A stretch of 64,000 bases of DNA from Chryseobacterium sp. YIM B08800 (lineage in GTDB: Bacteria > Bacteroidota > Bacteroidia > Flavobacteriales > Weeksellaceae), in the NCBI RefSeq assembly GCF_026163565.1, contig NZ_JAPDKN010000005.1:1-64000 (forward strand), in the 5' to 3' direction. Below, one piece after another: positions 25,232 through 34,620 of this stretch; the first letter of the stretch is position 1; each line of letters starts with the position of its first letter. Below the pieces are notes generated by a model. The model saw nothing but the letters and a program-made list of their open reading frames with translations, was not told where the DNA came from and did no database searches. Position numbers and translations under genes: made by a program.

Positions 25232-25741
25232 ATGTTAGAAAGTTTATTATTTATTTTGTTGATTTTAGTGAGTGTATTATTCATTATCATTGCTTTAATC
25301 ACAATGTTAATTGGTTTTTTAAAAAAATCTTCTGCATTAAAAAAAACTGCTCTTACCATTGCCATTATTCCCATTGTATGTTGGGTATTAATTGCTTTTT
25401 GGTATTTGGTAACACTACCGTCATTCAATAAAAGTAATATGAAAAATTTTGCAGGAACTTATACTTCGAATATTTCAAAAAATAAAATAAATAGTCCAAA
25501 ATTAATCTTATCTGAAGACGGAAATTACCAGTTTGACGGACTTGAAGGAATTGGTCTAAAAAAACAAGGAACATGGAAAACAGGTGGTAATGATGGATTA
25601 ATAGAATTTTATGACAAAAATGGTAATCTGTCTGAATGGGCAAGTCCTTATGACAATGACGATGGATATAGCTTATCATTTGAATATCGAGGAACGCAAG
25701 ATTTTGAAACAATAATTTTTGTAAAATCCAAGCATGAATAA
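25232..25741 (+). CDS. Membrane-anchored hypothetical protein
   Basis: A 169-aa protein with two N-terminal membrane segments (about 3-30 and 40-62) and an exported C-terminal domain of about 100 residues (NFAGTYTSNISKN ... FVKSKHE). The FAGTY...GTWKTGG pattern is like small lipocalin-type stress domains. It starts 14 bases after the previous small membrane gene, so the two may be cotranscribed. Confidence 0.6.
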   Translation: MLESLLFILLILVSVLFIIIALITMLIGFLKKSSALKKTALTIAIIPIVCWVLIAFWYLVTLPSFNKSNMKNFAGTYTSNISKNKINSPKLILSEDGNYQFDGLEGIGLKKQGTWKTGGNDGLIEFYDKNGNLSEWASPYDNDDGYSLSFEYRGTQDFETIIFVKSKHE

Positions 25742-25839
25742 TCCAACTTAACAATCTATCTTTCAATATTTTAAAACAAAATTAAAATTACTAACTTAAT
25801 ACTTTAAAATCAGAAAAAAATTTAAATTTTAAAGATTTC

Positions 25840-26085
25840 ATGAAAGAACTAAAACTAATAACCCAAATTCTAATAATAACATTCGTTATTCTATTTTCAT
25901 TATCATTCTTAGCCATGATCATTGTATGTATTGCTATGATGGCTTCTTATTGGGGGAAAACAATGGGCAATGAGACCTCCGGATTTTTTAATGCAGCCCT
26001 CTTGTTAACATTCTTTATTGGGATAATTACATTTATTTTATGGACAATCTTACTTAAGCAAAGAAAAAAAAACGATACGAAATAA
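25840..26085 (+). CDS. Small two-segment membrane protein
   Basis: An 81-aa protein with two membrane helices (about 8-34 and 48-72) and a basic tail (LKQRKKNDTK). Family not recognised. It is followed after 15 bases by a secreted protein gene in the same direction. Confidence 0.55.
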   Translation: MKELKLITQILIITFVILFSLSFLAMIIVCIAMMASYWGKTMGNETSGFFNAALLLTFFIGIITFILWTILLKQRKKNDTK

Positions 26086-26100
26086 CTAACTAATACTACA

Positions 26101-26571
26101 ATGAAAATCATTATTTCTTCTTTATTCATGATAGTCACCGTTCTATTCTTTCCGAAAAAGGAAATAAAGAAAGATATTTCCGGGACCTGGAAACTGAATC
26201 TCTATACAATGGATTCTGACACCATTTATTATGAAAATACCGAAAAATACACCCTCAATTATTTTGAAAAAACGCTGGGTCACGTTAAAGATTCAGACGA
26301 AAAGAAGAAAATAGGTGAAAAATTGTATAATCAGTTTAAATCCACCGAACTTCGTATCAATAAAAACACCATTACAACCTATACGTATGATGGAAATCAA
26401 ACAGAAATCAACTTAAAATATAAGCTTGTGGACGGAAAAATTGTTCTTGATGAAAAAGCCAACCGCAAATACAAATACACCGTTAATTATAATCAAGAAA
26501 CAGATATTCTGACAATACACCAAGGCGATGCTAAAATGAGTGTGGTTAATAGATATTCGAGAATAAAATAA
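26101..26571 (+). CDS. Exported lipocalin-like hypothetical protein
   Basis: A 156-aa protein with an N-terminal hydrophobic segment serving as signal or anchor. ISGTWKLNLYTMDSDTIYY, followed by alternating strands and NRYSRIK at the end, resembles lipocalin-like domains common in Bacteroidota. No lipobox cysteine is present. Function unknown. Confidence 0.6.
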   Translation: MKIIISSLFMIVTVLFFPKKEIKKDISGTWKLNLYTMDSDTIYYENTEKYTLNYFEKTLGHVKDSDEKKKIGEKLYNQFKSTELRINKNTITTYTYDGNQTEINLKYKLVDGKIVLDEKANRKYKYTVNYNQETDILTIHQGDAKMSVVNRYSRIK

Positions 26572-26626
26572 GGAAAACAATCTTAAAAAATATAAACCAA
26601 TTGTAATCAAACTGACTGATAAAAAA

Positions 26627-27325
26627 ATGACCGTATTTTCGTATCATCTTGTAAAACTACCCTTCATTTCTGCACTCAAAATGATGTTTTCTCCTGTTAA
26701 GTCTAAACAGGTAAAAGGATTAATGTATGCGGAAACAATGTCTGCTATGGTTTTAGGCTCACCGATTCTCTCTAGATCTAGGATTTTTAACCGAGAAATT
26801 GTGTTTTTTGCTCAATGGGAAAATGAAAATTACCTGAATGATTTTTTACAATCAAATGCTAAAGGACAAAAAATAGCAAAAGGTTGGCATATAAGGCTGG
26901 AGTTTTTAAGACAATGGGGAAAAATTTCAGGATTTCAAATTCCTGACAAAAAATTAGAAATAGAAAACGAAAACATTCCTGTTGTAGCTGTCACCATCGC
27001 TCGAATGAAATACATCCAAATACCAAGATTTCTTCGTTGGGGAAGACCTGTGGAAAAACAAGTTCGAGATGATGATGGTACCACTCTATCTTTGGCATCT
27101 ATTCGATATCCAAACACGATTTCTACTTTTTCCATCTGGAAAACGCAAAAGGCAATGACAGATATGGTTCATGGTCACAGTAAAATGCCACAACCCAAAA
27201 GACATATTAATGCAATGAAAGAACGGGATAGAAAAGATTTTCATTTTGAATTCACAACATTACGTTTTAAGCCATTAGCAGAATATGGTGAATGGAAAAA
27301 TCAACAATATTTAAAATACTTATGA
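26627..27325 (+). CDS. Spheroidene monooxygenase (CrtA)-like protein
   Basis: A 232-aa soluble protein. The arrangement VVAVTIARMKYIQIPRFLRWGRPVEKQ, then TFSIWKTQKAMTDMVHGH, and the end FEFTTLRFKPLAEYGEW resembles the CrtA family, which oxidises carotenoids. A CrtI-like flavoprotein gene follows three genes downstream, which fits carotenoid work. Overall similarity is inferred by eye and the substrate is unknown. Its stop codon overlaps the next gene's ATG. Confidence 0.5.
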   Translation: MTVFSYHLVKLPFISALKMMFSPVKSKQVKGLMYAETMSAMVLGSPILSRSRIFNREIVFFAQWENENYLNDFLQSNAKGQKIAKGWHIRLEFLRQWGKISGFQIPDKKLEIENENIPVVAVTIARMKYIQIPRFLRWGRPVEKQVRDDDGTTLSLASIRYPNTISTFSIWKTQKAMTDMVHGHSKMPQPKRHINAMKERDRKDFHFEFTTLRFKPLAEYGEWKNQQYLKYL

Positions 27326-27870
27326 AATTTTTCGTCTTCAAATTGCTATTGATTTTAATTGTATTTTTTTCATCTTTTTCTGAAATCAACGCTCAGGAAT
27401 CGCATTTTTTCGATTTTGACCAAGTAGATTATTATTCGACAGATATTAGTACCCAAGGTATTTCTAAAATAGAATATCAGAGAAAGAAAAACTCATACGA
27501 GTATAAAAAAATAAGTAAGAAAGATGCTTTGTTTTTATCAATATTAAGAAATAATTATCCTGAAAAAATAGAAGAAGATTTTCCCAAAAAACTTATAAAA
27601 TATGGTTTTAAGAAAAATAATATCAATAAAAAACTGTACCCTGAAATAAATGATATTTTCAGCGAAAAGAACTGTAATGATAATTTGGAAAGTTTATGCA
27701 TCCCTACATTTAGAGATATTTTAGTTTTCAGGAAAAAAAATAAAATTGTCGGCATCGCCAAGATTTGCTATAGTTGTCATCTTGCAACAATAATCGGAAC
27801 CGAAAAAAGCATCAGGAATTTTGGAAGTTGCGGAGATTTTATCAAGCTGGAAAAAATAATGGGAAAATAG
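27322..27870 (+). CDS. Exported hypothetical protein
   Basis: Starting at ATG 27322, which overlaps the stop of the CrtA-like gene (ATGA), the 182-aa product has a classical signal peptide (MKFFVFKLLLILIVFFSSF, cleavage near INAQ). A longer in-frame start at 27292 would bury this signal. The mature part is basic, with four cysteines in its last third (NCNDNLESLC and ICYSC). Function unknown. Confidence 0.6.
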   Translation: MKFFVFKLLLILIVFFSSFSEINAQESHFFDFDQVDYYSTDISTQGISKIEYQRKKNSYEYKKISKKDALFLSILRNNYPEKIEEDFPKKLIKYGFKKNNINKKLYPEINDIFSEKNCNDNLESLCIPTFRDILVFRKKNKIVGIAKICYSCHLATIIGTEKSIRNFGSCGDFIKLEKIMGK

Positions 27871-28081
27871 ACTTTAATTTTCTAATCGACCAATGTAAAA
27901 ATACGCCAAACAATGGCAAGAATACCAAGAAAAATAAAACTTGCAAAGCATAAAAAATTAATTTTACACTATTATCATTATTACTTATTAAGTCAAAAAA
28001 AAAAAGTTTATTCATAAAAATTCAGATTGACTAAATTATATATTTTTCAATTATTCAAGACTTTAACAAAACGACGCAACT
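27871..28081. other. Short intergenic region with a membrane-peptide remnant
   Basis: On the minus strand, 27889-27978 reads as about 28 codons ending FLGILAIVWRIFTLVD and a stop, without a start codon. It looks like the last part of a small membrane protein gene. Otherwise AT-rich with nothing recognised. Confidence 0.3.
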
Positions 28082-28525
28082 ATGAAAAGTATTATTAAAA
28101 CCATTTTAATTGTAAGTATTGTAATTGGCGGAATTTTAGGAATTCTATATTACATTTATACACAAATTGATTTTGTCGGGCATAAAGATCCAAAAATTGT
28201 AGCAGAAAATGTAAAACGCTGGAATAACACAATCCTTTCTGCGGAATACAGAAATGGGACAGATTATTGTAACGTAGATCTTTTAGACTCTGTTAATATT
28301 CAAATTAATACTGGTAATAGTTCTTCCGGGGTAATATTGGATAAAGAATATAAAATATCAGGTGATACTATCATTATTGTAGGAGGAATTGAAGATGCTG
28401 CAAAATATATAAATAGTGACAAATTTTTAATACAAAAGAACAAGCTTCTTTATAAAATTAAATCTCCCGGTAATTTCGATACCATTCAGGCAATGACAAT
28501 AAAATTTAATAAAATCAAGAAATAG
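28082..28525 (+). CDS. Hypothetical protein with N-terminal membrane anchor
   Basis: A 147-aa protein with one N-terminal membrane segment (about 5-26) and a soluble exported domain that seems beta-rich. No known motif. It ends 9 bases before the CrtI-like gene and may be cotranscribed with it. Confidence 0.55.
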   Translation: MKSIIKTILIVSIVIGGILGILYYIYTQIDFVGHKDPKIVAENVKRWNNTILSAEYRNGTDYCNVDLLDSVNIQINTGNSSSGVILDKEYKISGDTIIIVGGIEDAAKYINSDKFLIQKNKLLYKIKSPGNFDTIQAMTIKFNKIKK

Positions 28526-28534
28526 AAATCTAAA

Positions 28535-30007
28535 ATGATTGAAGAGTATGATATAGCGATTTTCGGAGGCGGAATATCAGGGTTTTCAGCAGCATTAAGA
28601 CTACAAAGTAAAGGATTGAAAACAATCGTTTTTGAATCTCACGGGCAGTTGGGAGGATGCGCCGGTTTTTTTACCAAAAAAGGCTTTTCATTCGACGTGG
28701 GCGCTACAACTTTAGTAGATTTTACAGAAGGCGGAGTAGGAGGAAATTTTTTCAAAGATATTAACTTAGATATACCAAAAGGAAAATACATTGATTATAT
28801 AGCATGGCTTCCTGACAGACAAATTACGCTTTATCAGAATACTGAAAAATGGAAAAAAGAAAGACTTGATAAAATAGGCTCAACCCAAAATCATATAGAA
28901 TTTTGGAAACTTATGGATGAGGTAACAAAAGTGTTCTGGGCAGCAAGCAGAAAAAACATTAAACTCCCCGTTCGTACTCCGAAAGACATTTATATTCTAA
29001 TAAAATGCATTGGAATTAAAAACATTTATTTAGCCAAATATCTGAATTCAACAATGCTGGATATTTTAAAAAAATATAATCTGGAAAATGACAAACCTTT
29101 AATTGGGTTGCTCTCAATGTTGATAGAAGATACCGTTCACAGCACTATTGATAAAGCTCCGTTTATTAACTCAGCTTTGGGGGTTACCATCAGAGGAGCC
29201 GGATTAATGAGAGCGGAAGGAGGGATGAAAAGTTTTTGGAATCATTTATCAAATCATTATTTAAAAATAGGTGGCACTGTAAAAAAGGGAAATAAAGTTT
29301 TAAATTTTAAACAGGAAAACAACGGTTGGGACATCAAGACGAGCAAAGGCTATTTTAAAGCAAAAAAAGTAATCAACTCTTTACCTATCGACTCACTACA
29401 AACAATTTGTCCTGATTCAATAAAAAATAAATTACAGCCATTCATTATAAAAAATGAAAAAAATCTAGGAAGTGCAATCGTTGTTTTTTTAGGAGTTCCG
29501 GAAGAGGAAGTTTCCAATCAGATTTTAGATCATCATCAGGTTTTAATTGATTATGAATCGAAATTAGGCAATGGAAATAATATGTTTATTTCTGTTTCTG
29601 AAAAAGATGATCTTATTTCTGCGCCACAAGGATTTCGTTCAGTAATGATTTCAACCCATTGCGAACTTGCAGAATGGCAGAATCTTTCGGAAAAGGAATA
29701 TCAAATAAAAAAGGAAAACATTGGAGAGTATTTAATAGAAATTGCAAGAAAAATCTATCCAAACTTAGGGAAAAATTCTGTTATTTATGAAATCGGAACA
29801 CCGTTGACCTATCAGAAATTCACCAACAGAATCCATGGAAGTGTTGGCGGATTTAAACAAACTAAAGAAACTACCAACCTTAAAGCAGTTCCTCATGATA
29901 TCGGAGTTAAAAATTTTTGGCTTACCGGCGATAATACCTGGCCCGGATTAGGTACAGTCGCAGGATTAATTTCAGGACGAATAGCAAGTGAATATGCAGA
30001 AAAATAA
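28535..30007 (+). CDS. CrtI-family carotenoid desaturase/isomerase-like oxidoreductase
   Basis: A 490-aa flavoprotein. The N-terminal FAD loop is GGGISGFSAALRLQSKG followed by GQLGGCAGFF and FDVGATTL, typical of the phytoene desaturase/CrtH group; the C-terminal FAD block is LTGDNTWPGLGTVAGLISGR. These enzymes desaturate or isomerise polyenes. It is the last gene before a terminator and before the integrated element. With the CrtA-like gene nearby it may belong to carotenoid modification; the exact step is open. Confidence 0.75.
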   Translation: MIEEYDIAIFGGGISGFSAALRLQSKGLKTIVFESHGQLGGCAGFFTKKGFSFDVGATTLVDFTEGGVGGNFFKDINLDIPKGKYIDYIAWLPDRQITLYQNTEKWKKERLDKIGSTQNHIEFWKLMDEVTKVFWAASRKNIKLPVRTPKDIYILIKCIGIKNIYLAKYLNSTMLDILKKYNLENDKPLIGLLSMLIEDTVHSTIDKAPFINSALGVTIRGAGLMRAEGGMKSFWNHLSNHYLKIGGTVKKGNKVLNFKQENNGWDIKTSKGYFKAKKVINSLPIDSLQTICPDSIKNKLQPFIIKNEKNLGSAIVVFLGVPEEEVSNQILDHHQVLIDYESKLGNGNNMFISVSEKDDLISAPQGFRSVMISTHCELAEWQNLSEKEYQIKKENIGEYLIEIARKIYPNLGKNSVIYEIGTPLTYQKFTNRIHGSVGGFKQTKETTNLKAVPHDIGVKNFWLTGDNTWPGLGTVAGLISGRIASEYAEK

Positions 30008-30051
30008 TAAAATTTAGACGAAAAACTATCCTATAAACTAAAAACAAAAAA

Positions 30052-30079
30052 AAATCCCCAAGCTTACACTCGGGGATTT
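30052..30079 (+). terminator. Terminator after the CrtI-like gene
   Basis: An 8-bp stem (AAATCCCC 30052-30059 / GGGGATTT 30072-30079) with a 12-base loop and T-rich sequence after it. It marks the end of the host backbone left of the element. Confidence 0.7.
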
Positions 30080-30158
30080 CTATTTATACTGACTCTCTGA
30101 GTCTTATTTTCTTCTTCAAAAATAACATATATTGAAAATCAATTATTTATGATTTTAC

Positions 30159-30171
30159 GGTACAAATAAGA
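30159..30171. repeat. Candidate left attachment site
   Basis: GGTACAAATAAGA, identical to 50881-50893. It lies between the CrtI-like gene terminator and the first element remnant, where a left end is expected. Confidence 0.65.
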
Positions 30172-30260
30172 TACCGATTATTAGTGTAGTTTGTTGATAT
30201 ATAGATAAAAATTAACATCTCTTTCATTAGTAGATTCTTTTATTGCCATCTAAAAAAGAA

Positions 30261-30419
30261 TTATTTTTCTCGACGAGATACAAAATCAGTACTTTCTCTT
30301 CCAAATTGGAAAAAATCATTTTCTCTATAACCTTTCACTTTTTGAGCAATTAACTTTGAATATTTTAAATTGAGCACATTATTCGGATTTGCAAAATTAT
30401 TCAAATACAAATCATTTTT
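30261..30419 (-). pseudogene. C-terminal gene fragment
   Basis: Fifty-two codons (KNDLYLNNFANPNN ... DFVSRREK, stop) are preceded in frame by TAG and have no start codon. The composition is clearly coding. I do not recognise the parent family. It sits immediately inside the left attachment site, downstream of the Gabija genes, and is probably the debris of an earlier cargo gene. The remaining bases 30172-30260 and 30420-30488 show nothing. Confidence 0.5.
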
Positions 30420-30488
30420 CTATCAAGCTATTTGCTCAAATCAGTTTTAATAGCTGTTAAATTGCCCTTTTATTAATTGTGAAGCATT

Positions 30489-32261
30489 TTATTTAGCTTT
30501 AAACTCAATTCCAGGAAGTTTAAGCAAGCAACTTATATTTCTACTTACATTTTGATTTTTAAAATCTAGTTGAGTTTTACTAGCAGAAAAATATACTTGT
30601 TTTCTTGCTCTTGTTACTGCAACATAAAAAACACTTAACTCTTCTAAAAATCTATTTTCAATTTCTTTCGTGACATTTAGATTGCAATTTGTTCCACAAC
30701 CGCAATATCCACATAGTCCATAATAATTGGGAAAAGAAAAGGCCTCCATGTCAGGCAATATTACAAAATCCCATTCTAATCCTTTTGAACCATGAACGGT
30801 TGAAATAATAATTTTTGCTTCAACAAATTCTACATATTGTTTTAGACCATAACTTTCAAATGTATCTTTGATTAAAGACACTTTTTCATCGTTTGATAAA
30901 AAAGAAAAATCAGTAAAAACTTTAGATAAAAAAATTTCTAAAAGGATAAATAAAGAATTTGTTAAAGCATCCGAATTAGTTATTTTTGATTTAATTTTAT
31001 TAATTAATGACGTTGTCATTTTTTTAGTCACTTGATCTTTAATTCTAATAAGTTCAATAAATTCAAATAAACATTCGCGATTGAATTTCAAATAATTTGG
31101 GTCATCATCTGTAAATAGTCCATAAAAAAATGCAACCTCTTTGTCGTTAAATTCGTCAATAATTGCATTTATATTATTTCCTCGTTGTTTTACAAGTATT
31201 GCTATTTTTGAATCTGGATTTTTTTCAATTAATTCTAAGGATTGATTTATCAAATACTCTGCTTCTAATGATTGGCTATCAAATACTGAAAATTCAATTT
31301 TTGCTATTTCCGAAATATTTGGCGATGTTGGTGTTTCTGCATTCTTCCTTATATTACTGTCTAACAACAACATTTGTTTATTATGTTGGAATCTATAATT
31401 TTTATTTAATTCAATTTTATTTAGTTTAAATTGTTCTTCGGAATGAGAGATTAAGTTTGGAATAGCACCTATAAAGCCATAAATGCGTTGTAATGTATCA
31501 CCCATTAAAATTATTTTCGATTTTTCTGTAAATAATGAATTTAGAAGCACATAACTTAAAATATTTGTATCTTGATATTCATCGACTAAGATTGTACTAT
31601 ATAATCTTTGATAAAAATTTCGAATCACCGAATTATCGGTTAATAGTTTAAAAGCTAAAGATAATATTGCATTGTACGGAATTATTTTTAATGGCAACAA
31701 TTCTTTAATAACAGTTGTGTTATACGAGTCAATATTTTCCTTAACATATTTTCCGCTTACATTTTTTACTGCTGTATTAAAATTTGAGAGTATTTCAGCA
31801 TTTGCATAACTTAATCCTGATATTGATTGCATTAATTTTTTTGTATCACTATCATCAACTGATTGTAATTTTTCAATTTCAATTAAACTTGTGTGAATTT
31901 TATAACCATAACGTTTTAAAATTCTTCTGGCAAATCCATGATAATTTGTAACTAACATTTTATCTGAAATACTAAAATCTGACTTTGTCCCTTCTAAAAT
32001 AATTGGTATATTTTGAGTTACATCTTTTTTAATTTTATAAGCTGCATTTACACTAAAAGTAAGGGCTAATAATCTTTTTGGATATGGAATTTGGTTGGAG
32101 GCCAACATATAAGCAATCTTACTTACCATTGTTTTTGTTTTTCCATAACCAGCAGGGGCTTCAATTATCAATCTACTTTCTTGAGAAAAGATTATTTCTA
32201 ATTGTTTCTCATCTCCAAAGTGACTTTCTCTAAGTTTTTCTTCTATTATTGAATTATTCAT
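30489..32261 (-). CDS. gajB: Gabija protein GajB, UvrD-like helicase
   Basis: A 590-aa superfamily 1 helicase. Walker A is APAGYGKTKTM near residues 35-45, Walker B VDEYQDTN, and later motifs STVHGSKGLEWDFVILPD and FYVAVTRARKQVYF. Between the last two is an insertion with clustered cysteines (LCGYCGCGTNCN), possibly a zinc site. It begins at the last base of the GajA stop (TAATG). The pair OLD-type nuclease plus UvrD helicase is the Gabija anti-phage system; GajB is thought to sense or process DNA ends and license GajA. It is longer than some known GajB proteins of about 500 aa. Confidence 0.85.
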   Translation of the reverse strand: MNNSIIEEKLRESHFGDEKQLEIIFSQESRLIIEAPAGYGKTKTMVSKIAYMLASNQIPYPKRLLALTFSVNAAYKIKKDVTQNIPIILEGTKSDFSISDKMLVTNYHGFARRILKRYGYKIHTSLIEIEKLQSVDDSDTKKLMQSISGLSYANAEILSNFNTAVKNVSGKYVKENIDSYNTTVIKELLPLKIIPYNAILSLAFKLLTDNSVIRNFYQRLYSTILVDEYQDTNILSYVLLNSLFTEKSKIILMGDTLQRIYGFIGAIPNLISHSEEQFKLNKIELNKNYRFQHNKQMLLLDSNIRKNAETPTSPNISEIAKIEFSVFDSQSLEAEYLINQSLELIEKNPDSKIAILVKQRGNNINAIIDEFNDKEVAFFYGLFTDDDPNYLKFNRECLFEFIELIRIKDQVTKKMTTSLINKIKSKITNSDALTNSLFILLEIFLSKVFTDFSFLSNDEKVSLIKDTFESYGLKQYVEFVEAKIIISTVHGSKGLEWDFVILPDMEAFSFPNYYGLCGYCGCGTNCNLNVTKEIENRFLEELSVFYVAVTRARKQVYFSASKTQLDFKNQNVSRNISCLLKLPGIEFKAK

Positions 32262-33979
32262 TATTCGGAAAGTTCGACTGCTTTTGCAATAACTGTTTTG
32301 TATACTAAAGGAATTTCGTCAATTAACAATTTTTCACCAATTAATTTCCCTAAGGGATATGATTTTTTACCAGCAAACCATGATAAATAAAATGCTTTAA
32401 GGCTTAAAATATCTGTTTTTAGGATATCCAATAACCTTAAGTCGGAAATGAAATTTGTTGGTTGAATATTGTAAGCTTTTACTGCATATTTGTTTAAAGA
32501 ATTTATTTGAACAATTGCATTATCACTGTCAAACTCTTCTACAATTTCAGATAAAACACTTTCTTTACCATTATCAATTAGTGAAATTAGTTCCTCTTCA
32601 AAATCCTTTTTTGTAGTTAAATAAAGAGGTGGTAAAACAGGACTGTTATTATCTCTATCGCCTATCCCTGTTGATGGTATATCAAATTTACTTACTAAGT
32701 CAATTAACAATTTTATGGCAGCAACTTCTCCTCCACGTGATTGTATTACACTAATTCCCAATTCATCAAAATCAATTGACATTTTTTCTGCAAAATGAGA
32801 AAATGAACTTTCTTCAGAATCACCTTCTACAAAAATAACACATCTAGAAAAAAAAGCTTCCTTAATTGAAGGAAAATGCATGTGCAGTCTTTTAGAATGT
32901 TTTTCAGTTAATATTACTTGTGACCCCGATTTTATATTTGTTATGCCATTTTTAGGATAAAGTCTGATTATCTGAGTATAATCATCTAATAGAATATTTG
33001 GAGAATGTGTTGCTACAATTATTTGTCCGTTAAAACCATCAATGTCAAATAGTTCTTTTACAAGTTTCTGGAATTCGACGTTTTTATTTGAAATAATATT
33101 GTTTAAGTATTTTATAAGAGATCTTTGCATATAGGGATGTAAATGAATTTCCGGTTCATCTAAACCAATAATTAGAGATATATGTTTAGTATGATTGGTA
33201 TCATGTTCAAAAATTCCTTTTTCTTTTCTTTGTTCCTTTATAGATTGTATGCGTTCTAAAATTGACAATGTAATAAGAATTAAGAATTGTACACCGTATC
33301 CTGATTTCGTTAGTGAATTCCCTTTGTCATCTTTTAAAACAATAATCTTTGAAAGTAAGCTTTCTAAATCACTTTCTGATGTCGCATTTATTTTAAAATC
33401 ATTAAATGTCTTTAATTTTGAAATTTTACCGTTAAGATTTCCTAATAATTCATTTAGTTTCTGCTCATTTATAAAGTCAGTGTCTTTTAATTTTTTCTCT
33501 GCTAAATAATTAGCAACAATATTAGATAAGAATTTACCAACGCCTCGACCTTTGTCAAAATTGATTTCTGAAATAGGATTGCGTAAAGAATCATAATGAA
33601 TATAATTGACGCATCTGATAACAGTTGGATGAATATATGTGTTAGTTTCTGTGTGATAAAATTCAATATTATCATCAGTAGTTATTTGCCTACAAGAAAT
33701 ATTGATTAAATGATAATCATTAGTATCGAAAAGGTCTTCAAAGTGTCCTATTTCAATATCTTCCAATTTTACTTGAAGAGAAATTTCTATCGGTTTTGAG
33801 ATATCCGTAAAATCATTAAATTTAAATGCTCTGTTAGTAAATAATATTTGTAAAAGATTTAGAAGGTTTGATTTTCCTAGATTATTTTCACCAACTATAA
33901 AATTACAATTATCAGCGAATGATACAGATTGACAATCTAGATTTCTATAATTGTTGATAGTTAGTTTTTTTATTTGCAT
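32261..33979 (-). CDS. gajA: Gabija protein GajA, OLD-family ATPase-Toprim nuclease
   Basis: A 572-aa protein with an N-terminal ABC-type ATPase and a C-terminal Toprim nuclease. Walker A is GENNLGKS (30-37), the signature and Walker B follow at GLDEPEIHLHP with IIVATHSP after it, and the Toprim motifs are FVEGDSEES and GIGDRDNN. The size matches GajA closely. GajA is a sequence-specific nicking endonuclease that is held in check by nucleotides in healthy cells. It is first in a two-gene operon with gajB. Confidence 0.87.
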   Translation of the reverse strand: MQIKKLTINNYRNLDCQSVSFADNCNFIVGENNLGKSNLLNLLQILFTNRAFKFNDFTDISKPIEISLQVKLEDIEIGHFEDLFDTNDYHLINISCRQITTDDNIEFYHTETNTYIHPTVIRCVNYIHYDSLRNPISEINFDKGRGVGKFLSNIVANYLAEKKLKDTDFINEQKLNELLGNLNGKISKLKTFNDFKINATSESDLESLLSKIIVLKDDKGNSLTKSGYGVQFLILITLSILERIQSIKEQRKEKGIFEHDTNHTKHISLIIGLDEPEIHLHPYMQRSLIKYLNNIISNKNVEFQKLVKELFDIDGFNGQIIVATHSPNILLDDYTQIIRLYPKNGITNIKSGSQVILTEKHSKRLHMHFPSIKEAFFSRCVIFVEGDSEESSFSHFAEKMSIDFDELGISVIQSRGGEVAAIKLLIDLVSKFDIPSTGIGDRDNNSPVLPPLYLTTKKDFEEELISLIDNGKESVLSEIVEEFDSDNAIVQINSLNKYAVKAYNIQPTNFISDLRLLDILKTDILSLKAFYLSWFAGKKSYPLGKLIGEKLLIDEIPLVYKTVIAKAVELSE

Positions 33980-34172
33980 TGTTTTTTTTTATTTACGTGA
34001 ATTATTTGGTTAACTTTTTCCGTCTTTTGTAACTAGGGTTGCTAGTACCCTTTATATACCCGCTATATTATTCAGTGTACTCACCCATACTCGACTTTAT
34101 ATAAAAAAAAGTGAGCGTTTGTCTTTTTATAGTTTAAATAACCTGCTCAAAGATAATTGATCTAATATAGTA
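33980..34172. other. Intergenic region upstream of gajA
   Basis: AT-rich sequence that should hold the gajA promoter, although I see no exact TAnnTTTG on the minus strand. It contains an inverted repeat AGGGT ... ACCCT around 34046-34062. No gene seen. Confidence 0.35.
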
Positions 34173-34620
34173 TCAATTACGTGTTACCGTAAATTGCTTA
34201 AAATTCAAACTCCAGTTGTTGTTTTTTATTGAGACAATCTTCAGCAACTTTTTAAAAAACGGAATAAAATACATCTGTTTATTTCTTGTTCCCAAATTCC
34301 TTATTTCTTCATCTGTATGATTAGCAAGAATCTTGGCAATCGGTAAAATGTTACCCGCCTCAATCCTAAATGGTTTGTAAATATCTTTTGGACGTTTAGT
34401 AAATTTTTTGTTAATAGCACGAAGCAGCAGCAGTTTGGAAATTGTTTCAGCAGTATAATCTTTCGGTGTACATCCCTATCTTACGCTTGTTCTAGCAGAT
34501 TGCAATCCTACACTGTCTCTTTTTCTTATTAATTCCTTTTCCTAGTAGGCAAGAGAAGCCATTAAATTTCAAAATAGTCGCCATCAATAGTTACAGTATC
34601 TATATCCTTAACAAGACATT
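34173..34620 (-). pseudogene. Decayed serine recombinase (resolvase/invertase)
   Basis: On the minus strand the sequence reads IDTVTIDGDYFEI, then after a one-base frame change MASLAY-stop-EKELIRKRDSVGLQSARTSVR-stop-GCTPKDYTAETISKLLLL and on to a stop at 34173. The pattern DT-T-DG, ASLA-(F)E-ELIR-R---GL-SAR matches the core of serine resolvases and invertases. TAG stops lie at 34544-34542 and 34478-34476. The N-terminal catalytic-serine part is not recognisable. The gene is certainly dead; it records an earlier insertion between Gabija and the restriction system. Confidence 0.6.

Noticed and set aside
24445..28525. Defence or toxin-immunity island of small genes
   Set aside because: The genes are small and diverse, but no toxin, nuclease or known immunity motif is visible, so the idea has no direct support.
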